Source: Salaquimonas pukyongi
GTDB lineage: Bacteria; Pseudomonadota; Alphaproteobacteria; Rhizobiales; Rhizobiaceae
Assembly (NCBI RefSeq): GCF_001953055.1
Contig: NZ_CP019044.1
Span: forward strand, 806,001 to 870,000
Direction of reading: 5' to 3'
DNA: 64,000 bases
Shown here piece after piece: positions 34,540 through 44,449 of this stretch (position 1 is its first letter; each line of letters opens with the position of its first letter). The translations under genes and the position numbers were made by a program. The notes below the pieces were generated by a model that was given only the letters and a program-made list of their open reading frames with translations, made no database searches and was not told the origin of the DNA.

Positions 34540-35885
34540 TCCGCACCCTTTCTGCAAGGCTGTTCTTTCTTACCGCCTTGTGGGCAATCGTGGCGACGTC
34601 TGCAGTGGCGTGGTATTTGGCGGAAAGTTTTCGCACCGGTGTCGAAATCAATCTTCGCGAACGCCTGACGGCCAATCTCTACAATGTCATGGGGTCGGTG
34701 AGCCAGACCGGTGCCGGCCAGCTGACAGGTGGTCCCGACTTGCGCGATTCGCGGTTCCTGCGGCCCGGCTCCGGCTATTACTGGAAGGTCAGCAATCTTA
34801 CCGGTGACGACAGTCTGAGTTCCGCCTCACTTGCCGGTGGCGTGATCGAGGTTCCCGAGGGAGCGCCGTTCGATTCCGGTTTTCAGCGCGAATTTCTGGC
34901 AAGGGATGTTGGCGGCCAGGAACTGATCGGCATTGAAGCCCGTGCCTTTCTCGGCGATGGCGATGCGCTTTATTCCTTTGTTATAACGGCAAACCGAAAC
35001 GAAGCTGATGAACAGGTCAGCCAGTTCGTGCAGCGTTTGCTGATTGTGCTGTCGCTGTTCGCGCTCGGGTTTATTCTGGTCACCTTCTTTCTTGTCCGCC
35101 TGGGCCTTGACCCGATCAAACAGGCGACCGCCCGGCTGGCAGACATAAGGGAAGGAAAGGCGGAGCGGATAAGCGGCGAATTTCCCCTCGAAATCCAGCC
35201 CCTGATCGACGAAACCAATGCGCTGATTGTTTCCAACCGGAATGTTGTTGAACGTGCCCGCACCCAGGTGGGCAATCTGGCGCATTCGCTGAAAACGCCC
35301 CTGGCTGTTCTGCGCAACGAGGCTTCGCGTGCTGCGCCTGCTGTTCGTCAGGTCGTCGAACAGCAGGTTCAACTGATGCAAAGCCAGGTGCAGACCTATC
35401 TGGACCGGGCGCGGATTTCCGCCCGCAGCGGCACCGTCACCTCAAGAACGGAAATTGCCCAAAGCCTCACGCGCCTCGTCCGGGTCATGCAGAAGCTTAA
35501 TCCCAACATTGATTTTACCGTTACCATCACGGCTTCTGATCCCGTATTTGCAGGCGAACAGCAGGATTTTGAGGAAATGGCCGGCAACCTGCTGGAAAAT
35601 GCTGCAAAATTTGCCAGCTCCAGGGTCGAGGTCAGTGCCACCACAGCAGAAAAGGCCATCGTTTTGTCCGTCGGTGATGACGGAGACGGCATGACGCAAG
35701 CGCAGATCCGCGAGGCGGTAAAACGCGGTACACGGCTGGATGAGAGCAAACCGGGCTCCGGCCTTGGATTGTCGATTGTCCGCGACATCGCGAAAGAATA
35801 TAACGGGACCCTGACCTTGGGCCGTTCGAAATTGGGCGGCCTGAACGCTGAATTGAAGTTGCCACTTGCCGGCGTGTCCCGGTGA
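34536..35885 (+). CDS. feuQ: Sensor histidine kinase, FeuQ-like
   Basis: A 449-residue membrane kinase with two helices (about 10-28 and 165-190) flanking a periplasmic sensor of about 135 residues, a HAMP-like region, HisKA (VGNLAHSLKTPLAVLRNE) and an ATPase domain (DNAA-type N box LLENAAKF, GDDGDGM, GSGLGLSI). The start is TTG 34536, four bases inside feuP. Its periplasmic part is the presumed target of the FeuN-like protein. Confidence 0.85.
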   Translation: MIRTLSARLFFLTALWAIVATSAVAWYLAESFRTGVEINLRERLTANLYNVMGSVSQTGAGQLTGGPDLRDSRFLRPGSGYYWKVSNLTGDDSLSSASLAGGVIEVPEGAPFDSGFQREFLARDVGGQELIGIEARAFLGDGDALYSFVITANRNEADEQVSQFVQRLLIVLSLFALGFILVTFFLVRLGLDPIKQATARLADIREGKAERISGEFPLEIQPLIDETNALIVSNRNVVERARTQVGNLAHSLKTPLAVLRNEASRAAPAVRQVVEQQVQLMQSQVQTYLDRARISARSGTVTSRTEIAQSLTRLVRVMQKLNPNIDFTVTITASDPVFAGEQQDFEEMAGNLLENAAKFASSRVEVSATTAEKAIVLSVGDDGDGMTQAQIREAVKRGTRLDESKPGSGLGLSIVRDIAKEYNGTLTLGRSKLGGLNAELKLPLAGVSR

Positions 35886-35908
35886 TGCCTTTGTTGGAGG
35901 GGACAGAT

Positions 35909-36301
35909 ATGGGGTTGCGTTTTCCGGTAAAGGCTGCGTTGGCCTGCGTGGTACTGATTGGTGCGCTTTCAGCGTGTGTTACGACCGGAAAAGGGCCAGG
36001 TTCGCTGCTTTCTGCAAACCTGGCTGCCACGCCTTCCGGCCAGAAACTTAATCAGTTCGCGCTCAACAAGGCGGTCTCGGCGGAGGTCAGCGCATTGGAG
36101 GCAACGCCAGCCGGTGGCGCAAAGGACTGGCGCAGCGGCAAGGCAGCATCGGGCAGGGTCTTGCCGGGGCCGCCCTTTGAAGTATCCGGCCGCATCTGCC
36201 GCCGCTATACCCATCAGATTACCGTCGATGGAACGCAATCGAGCCGTACGGAAACCGCCTGCAAGAATGAGGATGATGTCTGGCAGCCGGTCGGAGGCTG
36301 A
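35909..36301 (+). CDS. Surface-antigen-like lipoprotein
   Basis: A 130-residue lipoprotein with lipobox LSAC near residue 23. The C-terminal stretch GRICRRYTHQITVDGTQSSRTETACKNEDDVWQPV is typical of the RT0821/Lpp0805-type surface protein family. ATG 35909 has GGAGGGG at good distance; a start at 35885 overlapping feuQ is possible but lacks one. Its function is unknown. It probably shares the feuPQ transcript. Confidence 0.75.
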   Translation: MGLRFPVKAALACVVLIGALSACVTTGKGPGSLLSANLAATPSGQKLNQFALNKAVSAEVSALEATPAGGAKDWRSGKAASGRVLPGPPFEVSGRICRRYTHQITVDGTQSSRTETACKNEDDVWQPVGG

Positions 36302-36308
36302 CATCGCC

Positions 36309-36356
36309 CATGTCTTGTCCAATGTCTTGCCCAATGTCTTTTCCCGTGTCCTGCTC
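36309..36356. repeat. Imperfect 12-bp tandem repeat, four units
   Basis: Units CATGTCTTGTCC, AATGTCTTGCCC, AATGTCTTTTCC and CGTGTCCTGCTC follow each other without gaps between the surface lipoprotein gene and ccmI. The core TGTCTTG-CC is shared. No coding role is apparent. Confidence 0.75.
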
Positions 36357-36455
36357 GTGACCTTAAGCTGCGATGATGTGCGACTTGATGTCCGCAAATG
36401 CGGAATTAGCCTGCTGGAACTTTTTTTCCCCGTCTTTAAGCGCTAGTTAGCCGCC

Positions 36456-37634
36456 ATGGCGTTCTGGATCATGGCAATCGTATTGATGGTATTGGCGGCA
36501 GCCTTCGTGCTGGTGCCCTTGTTTGCCGTCGGCACCAAAGACGAAAGCCCTGCCGATCTTGAAAAGGCGCTTTTCAAGGCGCGCAAGGCGGAGATCGAAA
36601 ACGATCTCGCCATAGGCCGCATCGATGCCGATGCTGCGCGGGCGGCAATCGCCGAGGAAAGCCGCAAGCTGATTGCTGCTGTTGAGAACCTGCCTGGCAC
36701 CACGCCGGCAAATCTCGGCCTGTCCCGCGCAATAGCCCTGGCTGCGGTCGTTTGCGTTCCGGTGGTTGCCACGGCCTTCTACCTTCAGGCCGGTAATCCG
36801 CAATTGCCCGATCAACGCCTTGCCGGGCGGCAGGCCGGCAATCTTGAAAACCAGCGTATCGAAGAATTGGTGGCCCGCGCCGAAGCTCATCTGGCGGCAA
36901 AGCCCGACGATGTTCGCGGCTGGCAGGTGCTGGCGCCTGTTTATACCCGCATGGGCCGCGATCGCGATGCAGCCCAGGCCTGGGCGAATGTCCTGCGGCT
37001 TGACCCGCAAAGACCGGGCGTGCGTGCCAATCTTGCAGAAAGCATGGTTGCGGTTGCCGGCGGCGTCGTGACCGAAGAGGCCAGCCGGCTGTTTCGCCAG
37101 GAACTCGTCAACAATCAGGCTTCGGCAAAGGCCCGCTTTTATCTTGCCATGGCAAAGGGGCAGGAAGGAAAACACGAGGAAGCCGTCGAATTGTGGGACG
37201 AGCTGATTTCCGGCGGCACCGACCAGTCTCCCTGGATGGAGGCGGCAAAAACCTTCCGCGGGCAATCCGCCCGCCTTGCCAGTCTTGCGCCGGCGCAATC
37301 AGTCCAGCCGGGTCCAACCGCTGACCAGGTGGAACAAGCTGCCTCCATGACTGCTGAGGAGCGCGGCGAGATGATCACCGCCATGGTGCAGAACCTTGCC
37401 GGCAGGCTGGAGGACAACCCCACGGACAAAGAGGGCTGGAAACGGCTGGTGCGTGCCTATATCGTTTTGGGCGACAGCAATGCTGCGAAGAGCGCGGTGG
37501 AACAGGCAATTGCCGCCAATGCCGGCGATGGTGCTTTCGTGGCCGAGATGAAATCGGCATTGGAACAGCTAAAAACCCAGGATGGCGAACAAATGCCTGC
37601 CGGCGAGGCGGGTTCGGAGAATAATACGCAATGA
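36456..37634 (+). CDS. ccmI: c-type cytochrome biogenesis protein CcmI (CycH)
   Basis: A 392-residue protein with two N-terminal membrane helices (about 3-22 and 93-112) separated by a cytoplasmic loop, then periplasmic TPR repeats ([62 protein letters not shown]). CcmI presents apocytochrome c to the haem ligation complex. It starts the ccmIEFH operon; the stop overlaps ccmE by four bases. Confidence 0.93.
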   Translation: MAFWIMAIVLMVLAAAFVLVPLFAVGTKDESPADLEKALFKARKAEIENDLAIGRIDADAARAAIAEESRKLIAAVENLPGTTPANLGLSRAIALAAVVCVPVVATAFYLQAGNPQLPDQRLAGRQAGNLENQRIEELVARAEAHLAAKPDDVRGWQVLAPVYTRMGRDRDAAQAWANVLRLDPQRPGVRANLAESMVAVAGGVVTEEASRLFRQELVNNQASAKARFYLAMAKGQEGKHEEAVELWDELISGGTDQSPWMEAAKTFRGQSARLASLAPAQSVQPGPTADQVEQAASMTAEERGEMITAMVQNLAGRLEDNPTDKEGWKRLVRAYIVLGDSNAAKSAVEQAIAANAGDGAFVAEMKSALEQLKTQDGEQMPAGEAGSENNTQ

Positions 37635-38074
37635 CCCGCAAGCAGAAACGGTTGACAATGATCGGCGCGATCGGCGCAGTGCTGATGGCCGCAGTGCTTC
37701 TTGTAATGTTTGCCCTGCGTGACGAGATCGTGTTCTTCTATTCGCCGACCGATATTCTGACCGAACACAAGGCGCGGCCCGGGGAACGCTTCCGCCTTGG
37801 CGGGCTCGTCAAGGAAGGCAGCATCGAGAAGAGCGGCGAAACCGTCCGCTTCGTTATCACTGACACCGAACATGAACTGCCGGTCGCCTATGTTGGCATT
37901 CTGCCCGACCTTTTTCGCGAAGGGCAGGGGGTGATTGCCGAGGGAAGCCTGTCTGACACGGTGTTTGCGGCCGACACCGTGCTTGCCAAGCACGATGAGA
38001 ACTACATGCCGAAAGAGGTTGCCGACACATTGAAGGAAAAAGGTGTCTGGCAGGGAGAGGAGGCAGCGCAGTGA
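37631..38074 (+). CDS. ccmE: Cytochrome c maturation haem chaperone CcmE (CycJ)
   Basis: A 147-residue haem chaperone with an N-terminal membrane anchor (about 10-30) and an OB-fold domain. The haem-binding motif is [10 protein letters not shown], with His near residue 121 and Tyr at the +4 position. [15 protein letters not shown] is also conserved. It hands haem to CcmF/CcmH in the periplasm. Overlaps both neighbours by four bases (ATGA, GTGA). Confidence 0.95.
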   Translation: MTRKQKRLTMIGAIGAVLMAAVLLVMFALRDEIVFFYSPTDILTEHKARPGERFRLGGLVKEGSIEKSGETVRFVITDTEHELPVAYVGILPDLFREGQGVIAEGSLSDTVFAADTVLAKHDENYMPKEVADTLKEKGVWQGEEAAQ

Positions 38075-40071
38075 TCAACGAACTGGGCCATTTCGCCCTG
38101 GTGCTGGCCTTTGCCCTGTCGCTGGTCCAGTCGGCCGTGCCGCTGGCCGGCGCAAAGCTCGGCAATCACAAACTGATGGCGATCGGTTCGTCCGCCGCCA
38201 CCGGCATGTTCGTTTTCACAGCACTGGCCTTCGCAGCACTTACAAGTGCCTATGTTACCTCCGACTTTTCGCTCGAAAACGTCTGGGCAAATTCCCACTC
38301 GGCCAAGCCCATGCTCTACAAGATTACCGGCGTGTGGGGAAACCACGAGGGGTCAATGCTGTTATGGGTGTTGATCCTGGTTTTCTTCGGCGCGCTGGTC
38401 GCCTGGTTCGGCTCCAACATTCCCGCACAACTGAAGGCCAATGTGCTTGCCGTTCAGGGATGGATCGCGGCGGCGTTTTTGCTGTTCATTCTGCTTACTT
38501 CCAATCCCTTCGCCCGGCTTTCTCCCGCCCCGTTCGAGGGCAATGATCTAAATCCCATCCTGCAGGATATCGGCCTCGCCATCCATCCACCGCTGCTCTA
38601 TCTCGGCTATGTCGGCTTTTCGGTGACCTTTTCCTTTGCCGTAGCGGCCATGCTTTCAGGCCGTATTGATGCTGCCTGGGCGCGTTGGGTCAGGCCCTGG
38701 GCTCTGACGGCCTGGCTGTTTTTGACCGCCGGGATCGCCATGGGCTCTTACTGGGCCTATTACGAACTCGGCTGGGGTGGCTGGTGGTTCTGGGATCCGG
38801 TGGAAAACGCTTCCTTCATTCCCTGGCTCGTCGGCACCGCCCTGCTGCATTCTGCCCTGGTGATGGAAAAGCGCGATGCATTGAAGATATGGACCATCCT
38901 GCTGGCCATCATCACCTTTTCCATGTCGCTGCTGGGCACCTTCCTGGTCCGGTCCGGGGTCCTGACCTCCGTTCATGCCTTTGCCAATGATCCGGAGCGC
39001 GGGGTTTTCATTCTGATGATTTTGCTGCTGTTTATCGGCGGCTCGCTGACCTTGTTTGCGATCCGGGCTCCCTTGCTGAAGGCAGGCGGGCTGTTTCAGC
39101 CGATTTCGCGGGAAGGTGCGCTGGTTTTCAACAATGTATTCCTGACGACCGCGGCAGCGACCGTGCTGGTCGGAACCCTCTATCCGCTCGTTGTCGAAGC
39201 GATTTCGGGAGCAAAGATTTCCGTAGGCGCGCCGTTCTTCAACGTCACCTTCGGCCCGCTGATGATCCCCTTGCTGATGCTGGTGCCGATCGGCCCGCTG
39301 CTTTCCTGGAAGCGCGCCGATCTTTACGGGGCGCTGCAGCGCCTGTTCTGGATCGCCGGACTGGCGCTCCTTACCGTCATCGTCGTGCTGGCCTTCACCT
39401 CCGGTGAGCCGGTTCTGGCGAGCCTTGGCATCGGCCTGGCGGTTTGGGTGAAGATTGGGGCATTTGCCGAGATCTGGAGCCGCGCCGGCATTGGCAAGTC
39501 AAAGGCTTCGAGTGTCTTTTCCCGCCTTGCCGGACTGCCGCGCTCCATGTGGGGAACGGCGCTTGGCCATTTCGGCTTGGGTGTAGTCCTGCTGGGCGTT
39601 GTCACCGTTTCGGTGTTTGAGCGCGAAAGTGTTTCCGAGGTCGCCCCCGGTGAAACGGTGGCCATTGCCGGTTACGAAATCACCTTTCAGGGCGTAACCC
39701 CTGTCACCGGCCCGAATTACACTGAAACCGTAGCCAATCTCCTTGTCGCCACCTCTTCGGGAAAAACCTTTCCGTTGAAGCCTTCCAAACGCCTTTATCA
39801 GGCGCGGGGCATGCCAACCACGGAAGCTGCAATACGCACCATCGGTTTTTCCCAGCTTTACGTTTCTCCCGGTGAAATCAGTGAGGATGGCAAGCTTGTT
39901 GTTCGCGCATGGTGGAAGCCCCTGGTAACGCTGATCTGGATCGGTCCGATCTTCATGGTGGCAGGCGGCGTGATTTCGCTTTCCGACCGGCGCCTGCGCG
40001 TGGGCGTTGCGCGGCGGGCAAAACGCAGCACTGCCTCAAATGAGGGAAGGCAGGCCGATGCGCTTACCTGA
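38071..40071 (+). CDS. ccmF: Cytochrome c haem lyase subunit CcmF (CycK)
   Basis: A 666-residue polytopic membrane protein. The tryptophan-rich WWD motif is seen as [16 protein letters not shown] near residues 231-246; other typical parts are [16 protein letters not shown] and [20 protein letters not shown]. It ligates haem to apocytochrome c. The GTG start at 38071 overlaps ccmE and the end overlaps ccmH by 14 bases. Confidence 0.96.
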   Translation: MINELGHFALVLAFALSLVQSAVPLAGAKLGNHKLMAIGSSAATGMFVFTALAFAALTSAYVTSDFSLENVWANSHSAKPMLYKITGVWGNHEGSMLLWVLILVFFGALVAWFGSNIPAQLKANVLAVQGWIAAAFLLFILLTSNPFARLSPAPFEGNDLNPILQDIGLAIHPPLLYLGYVGFSVTFSFAVAAMLSGRIDAAWARWVRPWALTAWLFLTAGIAMGSYWAYYELGWGGWWFWDPVENASFIPWLVGTALLHSALVMEKRDALKIWTILLAIITFSMSLLGTFLVRSGVLTSVHAFANDPERGVFILMILLLFIGGSLTLFAIRAPLLKAGGLFQPISREGALVFNNVFLTTAAATVLVGTLYPLVVEAISGAKISVGAPFFNVTFGPLMIPLLMLVPIGPLLSWKRADLYGALQRLFWIAGLALLTVIVVLAFTSGEPVLASLGIGLAVWVKIGAFAEIWSRAGIGKSKASSVFSRLAGLPRSMWGTALGHFGLGVVLLGVVTVSVFERESVSEVAPGETVAIAGYEITFQGVTPVTGPNYTETVANLLVATSSGKTFPLKPSKRLYQARGMPTTEAAIRTIGFSQLYVSPGEISEDGKLVVRAWWKPLVTLIWIGPIFMVAGGVISLSDRRLRVGVARRAKRSTASNEGRQADALT

Positions 40072-40549
40072 ACCGATATCTGCCCTTTGCCTGTTCGTAT
40101 CGATCATGGTTGCACTGGTTGCAACGCAGCCTGCTTTTGCTGTCAATCCCGATGAGGTTCTGTCCGATCCGGTATTGGAGGAACGTGCCCGCGACCTTTC
40201 GGCGACGATCCGCTGCATGAAGTGCCAGAACCAGTCGATTGACGACTCTGATGCCGATCTTGCCCGCGACTTGCGCATTCTGCTTCGCGAGCGTCTGGCC
40301 GCCGGTGACAGCGATCAGGAAGTCCTTGATTTTCTGGTCGCACGCTATGGTGAGTTCGTTCTGCTCAAGCCCCGTTTTACGGCAGCAAACCTTCTTCTTT
40401 GGGCTGCACCGGTTCTCGGACTTCTGGGCGGTTTTCTGCTGGTAATGCGTTATTTCCGCACAAGAAAAGGGGAAGCAGAGCCGGCCGCTGGTGACCTGAC
40501 AAAAGCCGAACACGCCAAACTCACGAAAATTCTGGATGATCGTGAATAA
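40058..40549 (+). CDS. ccmH: Cytochrome c maturation thiol-reductase subunit CcmH (CycL)
   Basis: A 163-residue protein with signal peptide, the redox motif RCMKCQNQSIDDSDADLARDLR (CxxC), and a C-terminal membrane helix (LLLWAAPVLGLLGGFLLVM). It keeps the haem-binding cysteines of apocytochrome reduced. ATG 40058 follows GGGAAGG; an open frame upstream to 40007 lies inside ccmF. It ends the ccm operon. Confidence 0.94.
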   Translation: MRLPEPISALCLFVSIMVALVATQPAFAVNPDEVLSDPVLEERARDLSATIRCMKCQNQSIDDSDADLARDLRILLRERLAAGDSDQEVLDFLVARYGEFVLLKPRFTAANLLLWAAPVLGLLGGFLLVMRYFRTRKGEAEPAAGDLTKAEHAKLTKILDDRE

Positions 40550-40594
40550 AACTTCCGGTAGTACGGGTAATCCGTCTTGCTACAGGAGTTTGTC

Positions 40595-41833
40595 ATGGAA
40601 TCGCTGCGACTTGAGTTTGCCGGTGCAAGCGGCGCAACGCTGGCAGCCAGGCTTGACCTGCCGCTCGGCCCGGTCAGCGCATATGCCTTATTTGCCCACT
40701 GCTTTACCTGTTCGAAAGATCTGAACGCCACCCGGCGGATTTCAGCCAGTCTGGCAGCCGAGGGCATCGCAGTTCTGCGGTTTGATTTCACCGGCCTTGG
40801 CAAGTCGGGCGGAGAATTTGCCTCGACCAATTTTTCCTCCAACGTCGCCGATCTGGTCAGTGCGGCGGACTTTCTGCGTGAACGCTATGCAGCTCCCTCG
40901 ATCCTGATCGGCCACTCGCTGGGCGGCGCTGCCGTTCTGGTTGCAGCATCCAGCATTCCTGAAACCGAAGCAGTGGTGACGATTGGCGCACCTGCCGATG
41001 CTGCCCATGTCACCCATAATTTTGCCGCAAACCTTGAAAAGATCGAAACGGAGGGAAGCGCCGAAGTCAGCCTTGGCGGGCGCAAGTTCACCATCCAGAA
41101 GCAGTTTCTGGAAGATGTATCGGCAAGCTCCGTTCAAAAACACGTCAAGGCTTTGAAGAAACCCCTGCTGATATTCCACTCGCCGATTGACCAGACGGTC
41201 GGAATTGAGAATGCCGGCGACATCTTCATGGCAGCAAAACACCCAAAGAGTTTCGTCTCGCTTGATACAGCCGACCATCTGCTGACCAGGCCCGACGATG
41301 CGGAATTCGTTGCCTCAACGATTGCTGCCTGGGCGCAGCGCTACGTGCCGCAGACACCTTCAGCCGGCGAAACGGTTGACGAGGCAGGCATTACGGTCAC
41401 GGAGACCGGCGTTGGCAAATTCCAGAACCTTGTGCAATCGGGCCGTCATCACATGTTTGCGGACGAACCAAAATCCTATGGTGGTGATGATACCGGTCCC
41501 TCACCCTATGACTATGTGGCGATCGGGCTGGCGGCCTGTACTTCCATGACGCTCAAAATGTATGCCGACCGCAAGGGCTGGGATATTTCACCGGTTTCGG
41601 TATCGGTGGACCATGCAAAAATCCATGCGGTCGATTGCGAGACCTGTTCTGAGGAACGCAAGGAAGAAGGTGGCAAGATCGACCGCTTCCACCGCACCAT
41701 CACACTGAAACCCGGCATCGACGAAGAGAGGGTAGAAGCGCTGTTGGTGATTGCGGACAAATGCCCGGTGCACCGCACACTCCATGCCTCTTCCGAAATC
41801 ACCACCGCCCTTGCCGTCAAGGATGGAGCTTGA
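40595..41833 (+). CDS. Alpha/beta hydrolase - OsmC fusion protein
   Basis: A 412-residue two-domain protein. Residues about 1-260 form an alpha/beta hydrolase with nucleophile Ser in IGHSLGGAAV and a catalytic His in TADHLL. Residues about 275-412 form an OsmC/Ohr-like domain with two redox cysteines, in ACTSMTLKMYADRKGW and ADKCPVHRTL, for reduction of organic peroxides. AGGAG before ATG 40595 sets the start. This fusion is known in proteobacteria; the substrate is unknown. It lies between ccmH and degP in its own unit. Confidence 0.9.
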   Translation: MESLRLEFAGASGATLAARLDLPLGPVSAYALFAHCFTCSKDLNATRRISASLAAEGIAVLRFDFTGLGKSGGEFASTNFSSNVADLVSAADFLRERYAAPSILIGHSLGGAAVLVAASSIPETEAVVTIGAPADAAHVTHNFAANLEKIETEGSAEVSLGGRKFTIQKQFLEDVSASSVQKHVKALKKPLLIFHSPIDQTVGIENAGDIFMAAKHPKSFVSLDTADHLLTRPDDAEFVASTIAAWAQRYVPQTPSAGETVDEAGITVTETGVGKFQNLVQSGRHHMFADEPKSYGGDDTGPSPYDYVAIGLAACTSMTLKMYADRKGWDISPVSVSVDHAKIHAVDCETCSEERKEEGGKIDRFHRTITLKPGIDEERVEALLVIADKCPVHRTLHASSEITTALAVKDGA

Positions 41834-42018
41834 TCTTCCGCGGTCTGAAAGCTCTTCTGCTTACATGAACGATATTTAATCTGCCCGTAAGCATCGTGTA
41901 ATCTGGCTTTTTCCATAGTCTGGCCTCAAAGCGGCATCGCGGCGGCCCTCCAGTCCCGCCCAGATGTCCGCTCGTGAGGAAAACGTCCGGCAAGGACACC
42001 TGAACCAGAGGGAAAAGC

Positions 42019-43602
42019 ATGAAACGCAAACCCAAAAGCACATTCAAATTGATACGGGCCGCTTTGCTGGCTTCCACGGTCGCCGTTACCGCTTTCGCTG
42101 TTGCACCGGTAACCGGTTCGCCGCTTTCACTGCCTGTCGCCAATGCGGAAGCCGTCAAACTGCAGGCTCCGGCAACGCCCGGCTTTGCCGATGTGGTAGA
42201 AGCCGTTTCGCCTGCTGTCGTCAGCGTCCGCGTCGAGCAGATGATCCACCCGGCATCCAGAGACGGGGACTCCCGCCGGGATTACCGCTTTGACCGCCGC
42301 GATGGCGATGATCTGCCGGAATTCTTCCGGCGCAATCCTGAATTCTTCAAACGCTTCTTTGGCGAACGCTTTGGCGAACGTGGTCATGGCCGTGATGACG
42401 ACCGCCACCGTTACAGCGAGCGTGATCGCCGCGATGACGACAGGCCGCGCGACCGTCGCCGGGGCAAGCGCTTCGGCATGTCCCAGGGCTCCGGCTTCTT
42501 CATTTCTGAAGACGGCTATCTTGTCACCAACAACCATGTTGTGGAAGGTGGCTCCAAATACATCGTCAAGATGGATGATGGCACCGAATATGAAGCAAAG
42601 CTGATCGGTGCCGACGAGCGCTCGGACCTCGCAGTGCTCAAGGTCGATGAAGAGCGCACGTTCACCTATGTCGGTTTTGCAGAGACCAAACCGCGCATTG
42701 GCGACTGGGTGGTGGCCGTCGGCAATCCATTCGGCCTCGGCGGAACCGTGACGGCAGGCATTGTGTCTGCCCAGGGCCGTGAAATCAGCTCCAATCGCTA
42801 TGACGATTTCATCCAGATCGATGCTGCCGTCAACAAGGGCAATTCCGGTGGCCCGGCTTTCAACCTGAAAGGCGAGGTCATTGGTGTGAACACCGCAATC
42901 TTCTCGCCCAGCGGCGGCAATGTGGGCATTGCCTTTGCCATTCCCGCAGCCACCACCCAGGAGATCGTTGAAGAGCTGATTGAAAACGGCAGCGTTGTGC
43001 GCGGCTGGCTTGGTGTGCAAATCCAGCCGGTAACCCGTGACATTGCCGAAGCACTGGATCTCGAGGATGCCCGCGGCGCGCTGGTTACCGAACCCCAGGA
43101 CGACAGCCCCGCTGACAAGGCAGGTATCCGCGCTGGCGATGTCATTGCAGAAGTCAACGGCAAGAAGGTACGCGGCCCCAGGGCGCTTGCCCGCATGATC
43201 GGTCAGCTCGATCCTGACAGCACGGCAACGCTGACCATCTTCCGCGATGGTGAAGAAGAAGAGGTCGAGGTAACCCTTGGCACGCTGGGCGACACCGCCG
43301 CCCTGGGCGGCAGTAAAGACAAGGAAGACGCGGCTCGCACCGGCAAGCTCGGCCTCGCTTTGGGCACCGGAGACGATGGTGGTGTCGTGGTGCTGGAAGT
43401 AGCGCCCGAAAGCAGCGCTGACCGCAAGGGCATCCGTTCCGGCGACATTATTGCCTCTGTCAACGGCGAGCCCGTCAAGTCGCCCGGCGATGTATCCAGG
43501 GCTGTCCGTGAAGCTGAGGAGAATGGCCGCAAGAGCACGCTCTTCCAGATTGAGCGCGGCGGAAACTCCCGCTTTGTGGCTGTCCCGTTCCCCAAGGCAT
43601 AA
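42019..43602 (+). CDS. degP: Periplasmic serine protease DegP/HtrA
   Basis: A 527-residue Do-type protease/chaperone with signal peptide (about 1-43), the catalytic triad His173 (TNNHVV), Asp203 (RSDLAVLKV) and Ser276 (GNSGGPAFN), and two PDZ domains (about 310-400 and 425-520). Between the N-terminus and protease core lies an unusual Arg/Asp-rich segment, residues about 79-150, with little other sequence. It removes misfolded envelope proteins. A strong terminator follows. Confidence 0.95.
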   Translation: MKRKPKSTFKLIRAALLASTVAVTAFAVAPVTGSPLSLPVANAEAVKLQAPATPGFADVVEAVSPAVVSVRVEQMIHPASRDGDSRRDYRFDRRDGDDLPEFFRRNPEFFKRFFGERFGERGHGRDDDRHRYSERDRRDDDRPRDRRRGKRFGMSQGSGFFISEDGYLVTNNHVVEGGSKYIVKMDDGTEYEAKLIGADERSDLAVLKVDEERTFTYVGFAETKPRIGDWVVAVGNPFGLGGTVTAGIVSAQGREISSNRYDDFIQIDAAVNKGNSGGPAFNLKGEVIGVNTAIFSPSGGNVGIAFAIPAATTQEIVEELIENGSVVRGWLGVQIQPVTRDIAEALDLEDARGALVTEPQDDSPADKAGIRAGDVIAEVNGKKVRGPRALARMIGQLDPDSTATLTIFRDGEEEEVEVTLGTLGDTAALGGSKDKEDAARTGKLGLALGTGDDGGVVVLEVAPESSADRKGIRSGDIIASVNGEPVKSPGDVSRAVREAEENGRKSTLFQIERGGNSRFVAVPFPKA

Positions 43603-43657
43603 CAAGCCTCAAAGCATCCCTGTCGGTGGTCTGGTATCTCCATGCAGCCGGCAGGCA

Positions 43658-43698
43658 GGCGGCGGGCCAACTCCCCTTAGCCCGCCGCCGCCCCTTTT
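43658..43698 (+). terminator. Rho-independent terminator of degP
   Basis: Ten-base inverted repeat GGCGGCGGGC (43658-43667) and GCCCGCCGCC (43680-43689) with a 12-base loop, then a C/T-rich tail containing TTTT. It separates degP from the two-component genes. Confidence 0.75.
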
Positions 43699-43771
43699 CG
43701 GTCAGCATCAACTTTCCGGCAGGTTTCCTTGACCGCCGATTGTGATAGGAAACATCCAGGAAAAATGTGCG

Positions 43772-44449
43772 ATGAAAGTTCTGATTGTCGAAGACGACCG
43801 TGACGCTTCCGCCTATCTTGCCAGGGCGTTGAAGGAAGCGGGCCACATTCCAGATGAGGCCGCCGACGGTGAAACCGGGCTCGAAATGGCCCGCTCTGCC
43901 TCCTATGATGTGCTCATTGTCGACCGCATGCTGCCGAAGCGTGACGGACTTTCCATGATTCGCGAACTGCGCGCCGAAGAAGACGACACGCCGGTTCTCA
44001 TTCTTTCCGCGCTGGGACAGGTCGATGACCGCGTCAAGGGCCTGCGTTCCGGGGGAGACGACTACCTCACCAAACCCTATGCCTTTTCTGAATTGCTGGC
44101 CCGAATTGAGATTCTCGCCCGCCGCAGGAAACCGGATGAGGCCGAAACGGTTCTCACCGTTGCCGACCTGACCCTTGACCGCCTCAGCCGCGAGGTAACA
44201 CGGGCCGGCAAGAAAATTCTGCTGCAGCCGCGGGAATTCCGCCTGCTGGAATATCTCATGCGAAATCCCGGCAAGGTGGTCACTCGAACCATGCTGCTGG
44301 AAGAGGTCTGGGACTACCACTTCGACCCGCAGACCAATGTGATCGATGTACATATATCCAGACTGCGCGGCAAGATCGACAAGGGTTTCGACCCGCCCCT
44401 GCTGCATACTGTCCGTGGCGCGGGATACATGCTGCGCACCGAGATATAG
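43772..44449 (+). CDS. OmpR-family response regulator
   Basis: A 225-residue regulator: receiver domain with VEDDRDA, phospho-acceptor in LIVDRMLPKRDG (about residue 51), YLTKPYAFSEL, and a winged-helix domain (LLQPREFRLLEYLMRNPGKVVTRTMLLEEVW; VIDVHISRLRGKID). ATG 43772 is chosen because the receiver begins there. The partner kinase lies downstream, but a 271-bp inverted-repeat element separates them. The stop codon TAG uses the first bases of that element. The place after degP suggests envelope-stress control. Confidence 0.92.
   Translation: MKVLIVEDDRDASAYLARALKEAGHIPDEAADGETGLEMARSASYDVLIVDRMLPKRDGLSMIRELRAEEDDTPVLILSALGQVDDRVKGLRSGGDDYLTKPYAFSELLARIEILARRRKPDEAETVLTVADLTLDRLSREVTRAGKKILLQPREFRLLEYLMRNPGKVVTRTMLLEEVWDYHFDPQTNVIDVHISRLRGKIDKGFDPPLLHTVRGAGYMLRTEI

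Noticed and set aside
42127-43605. 492-codon minus-strand frame opposite degP
   Set aside because: It is fully covered by degP, whose catalytic and PDZ motifs are clear; the reverse product has no recognisable feature.
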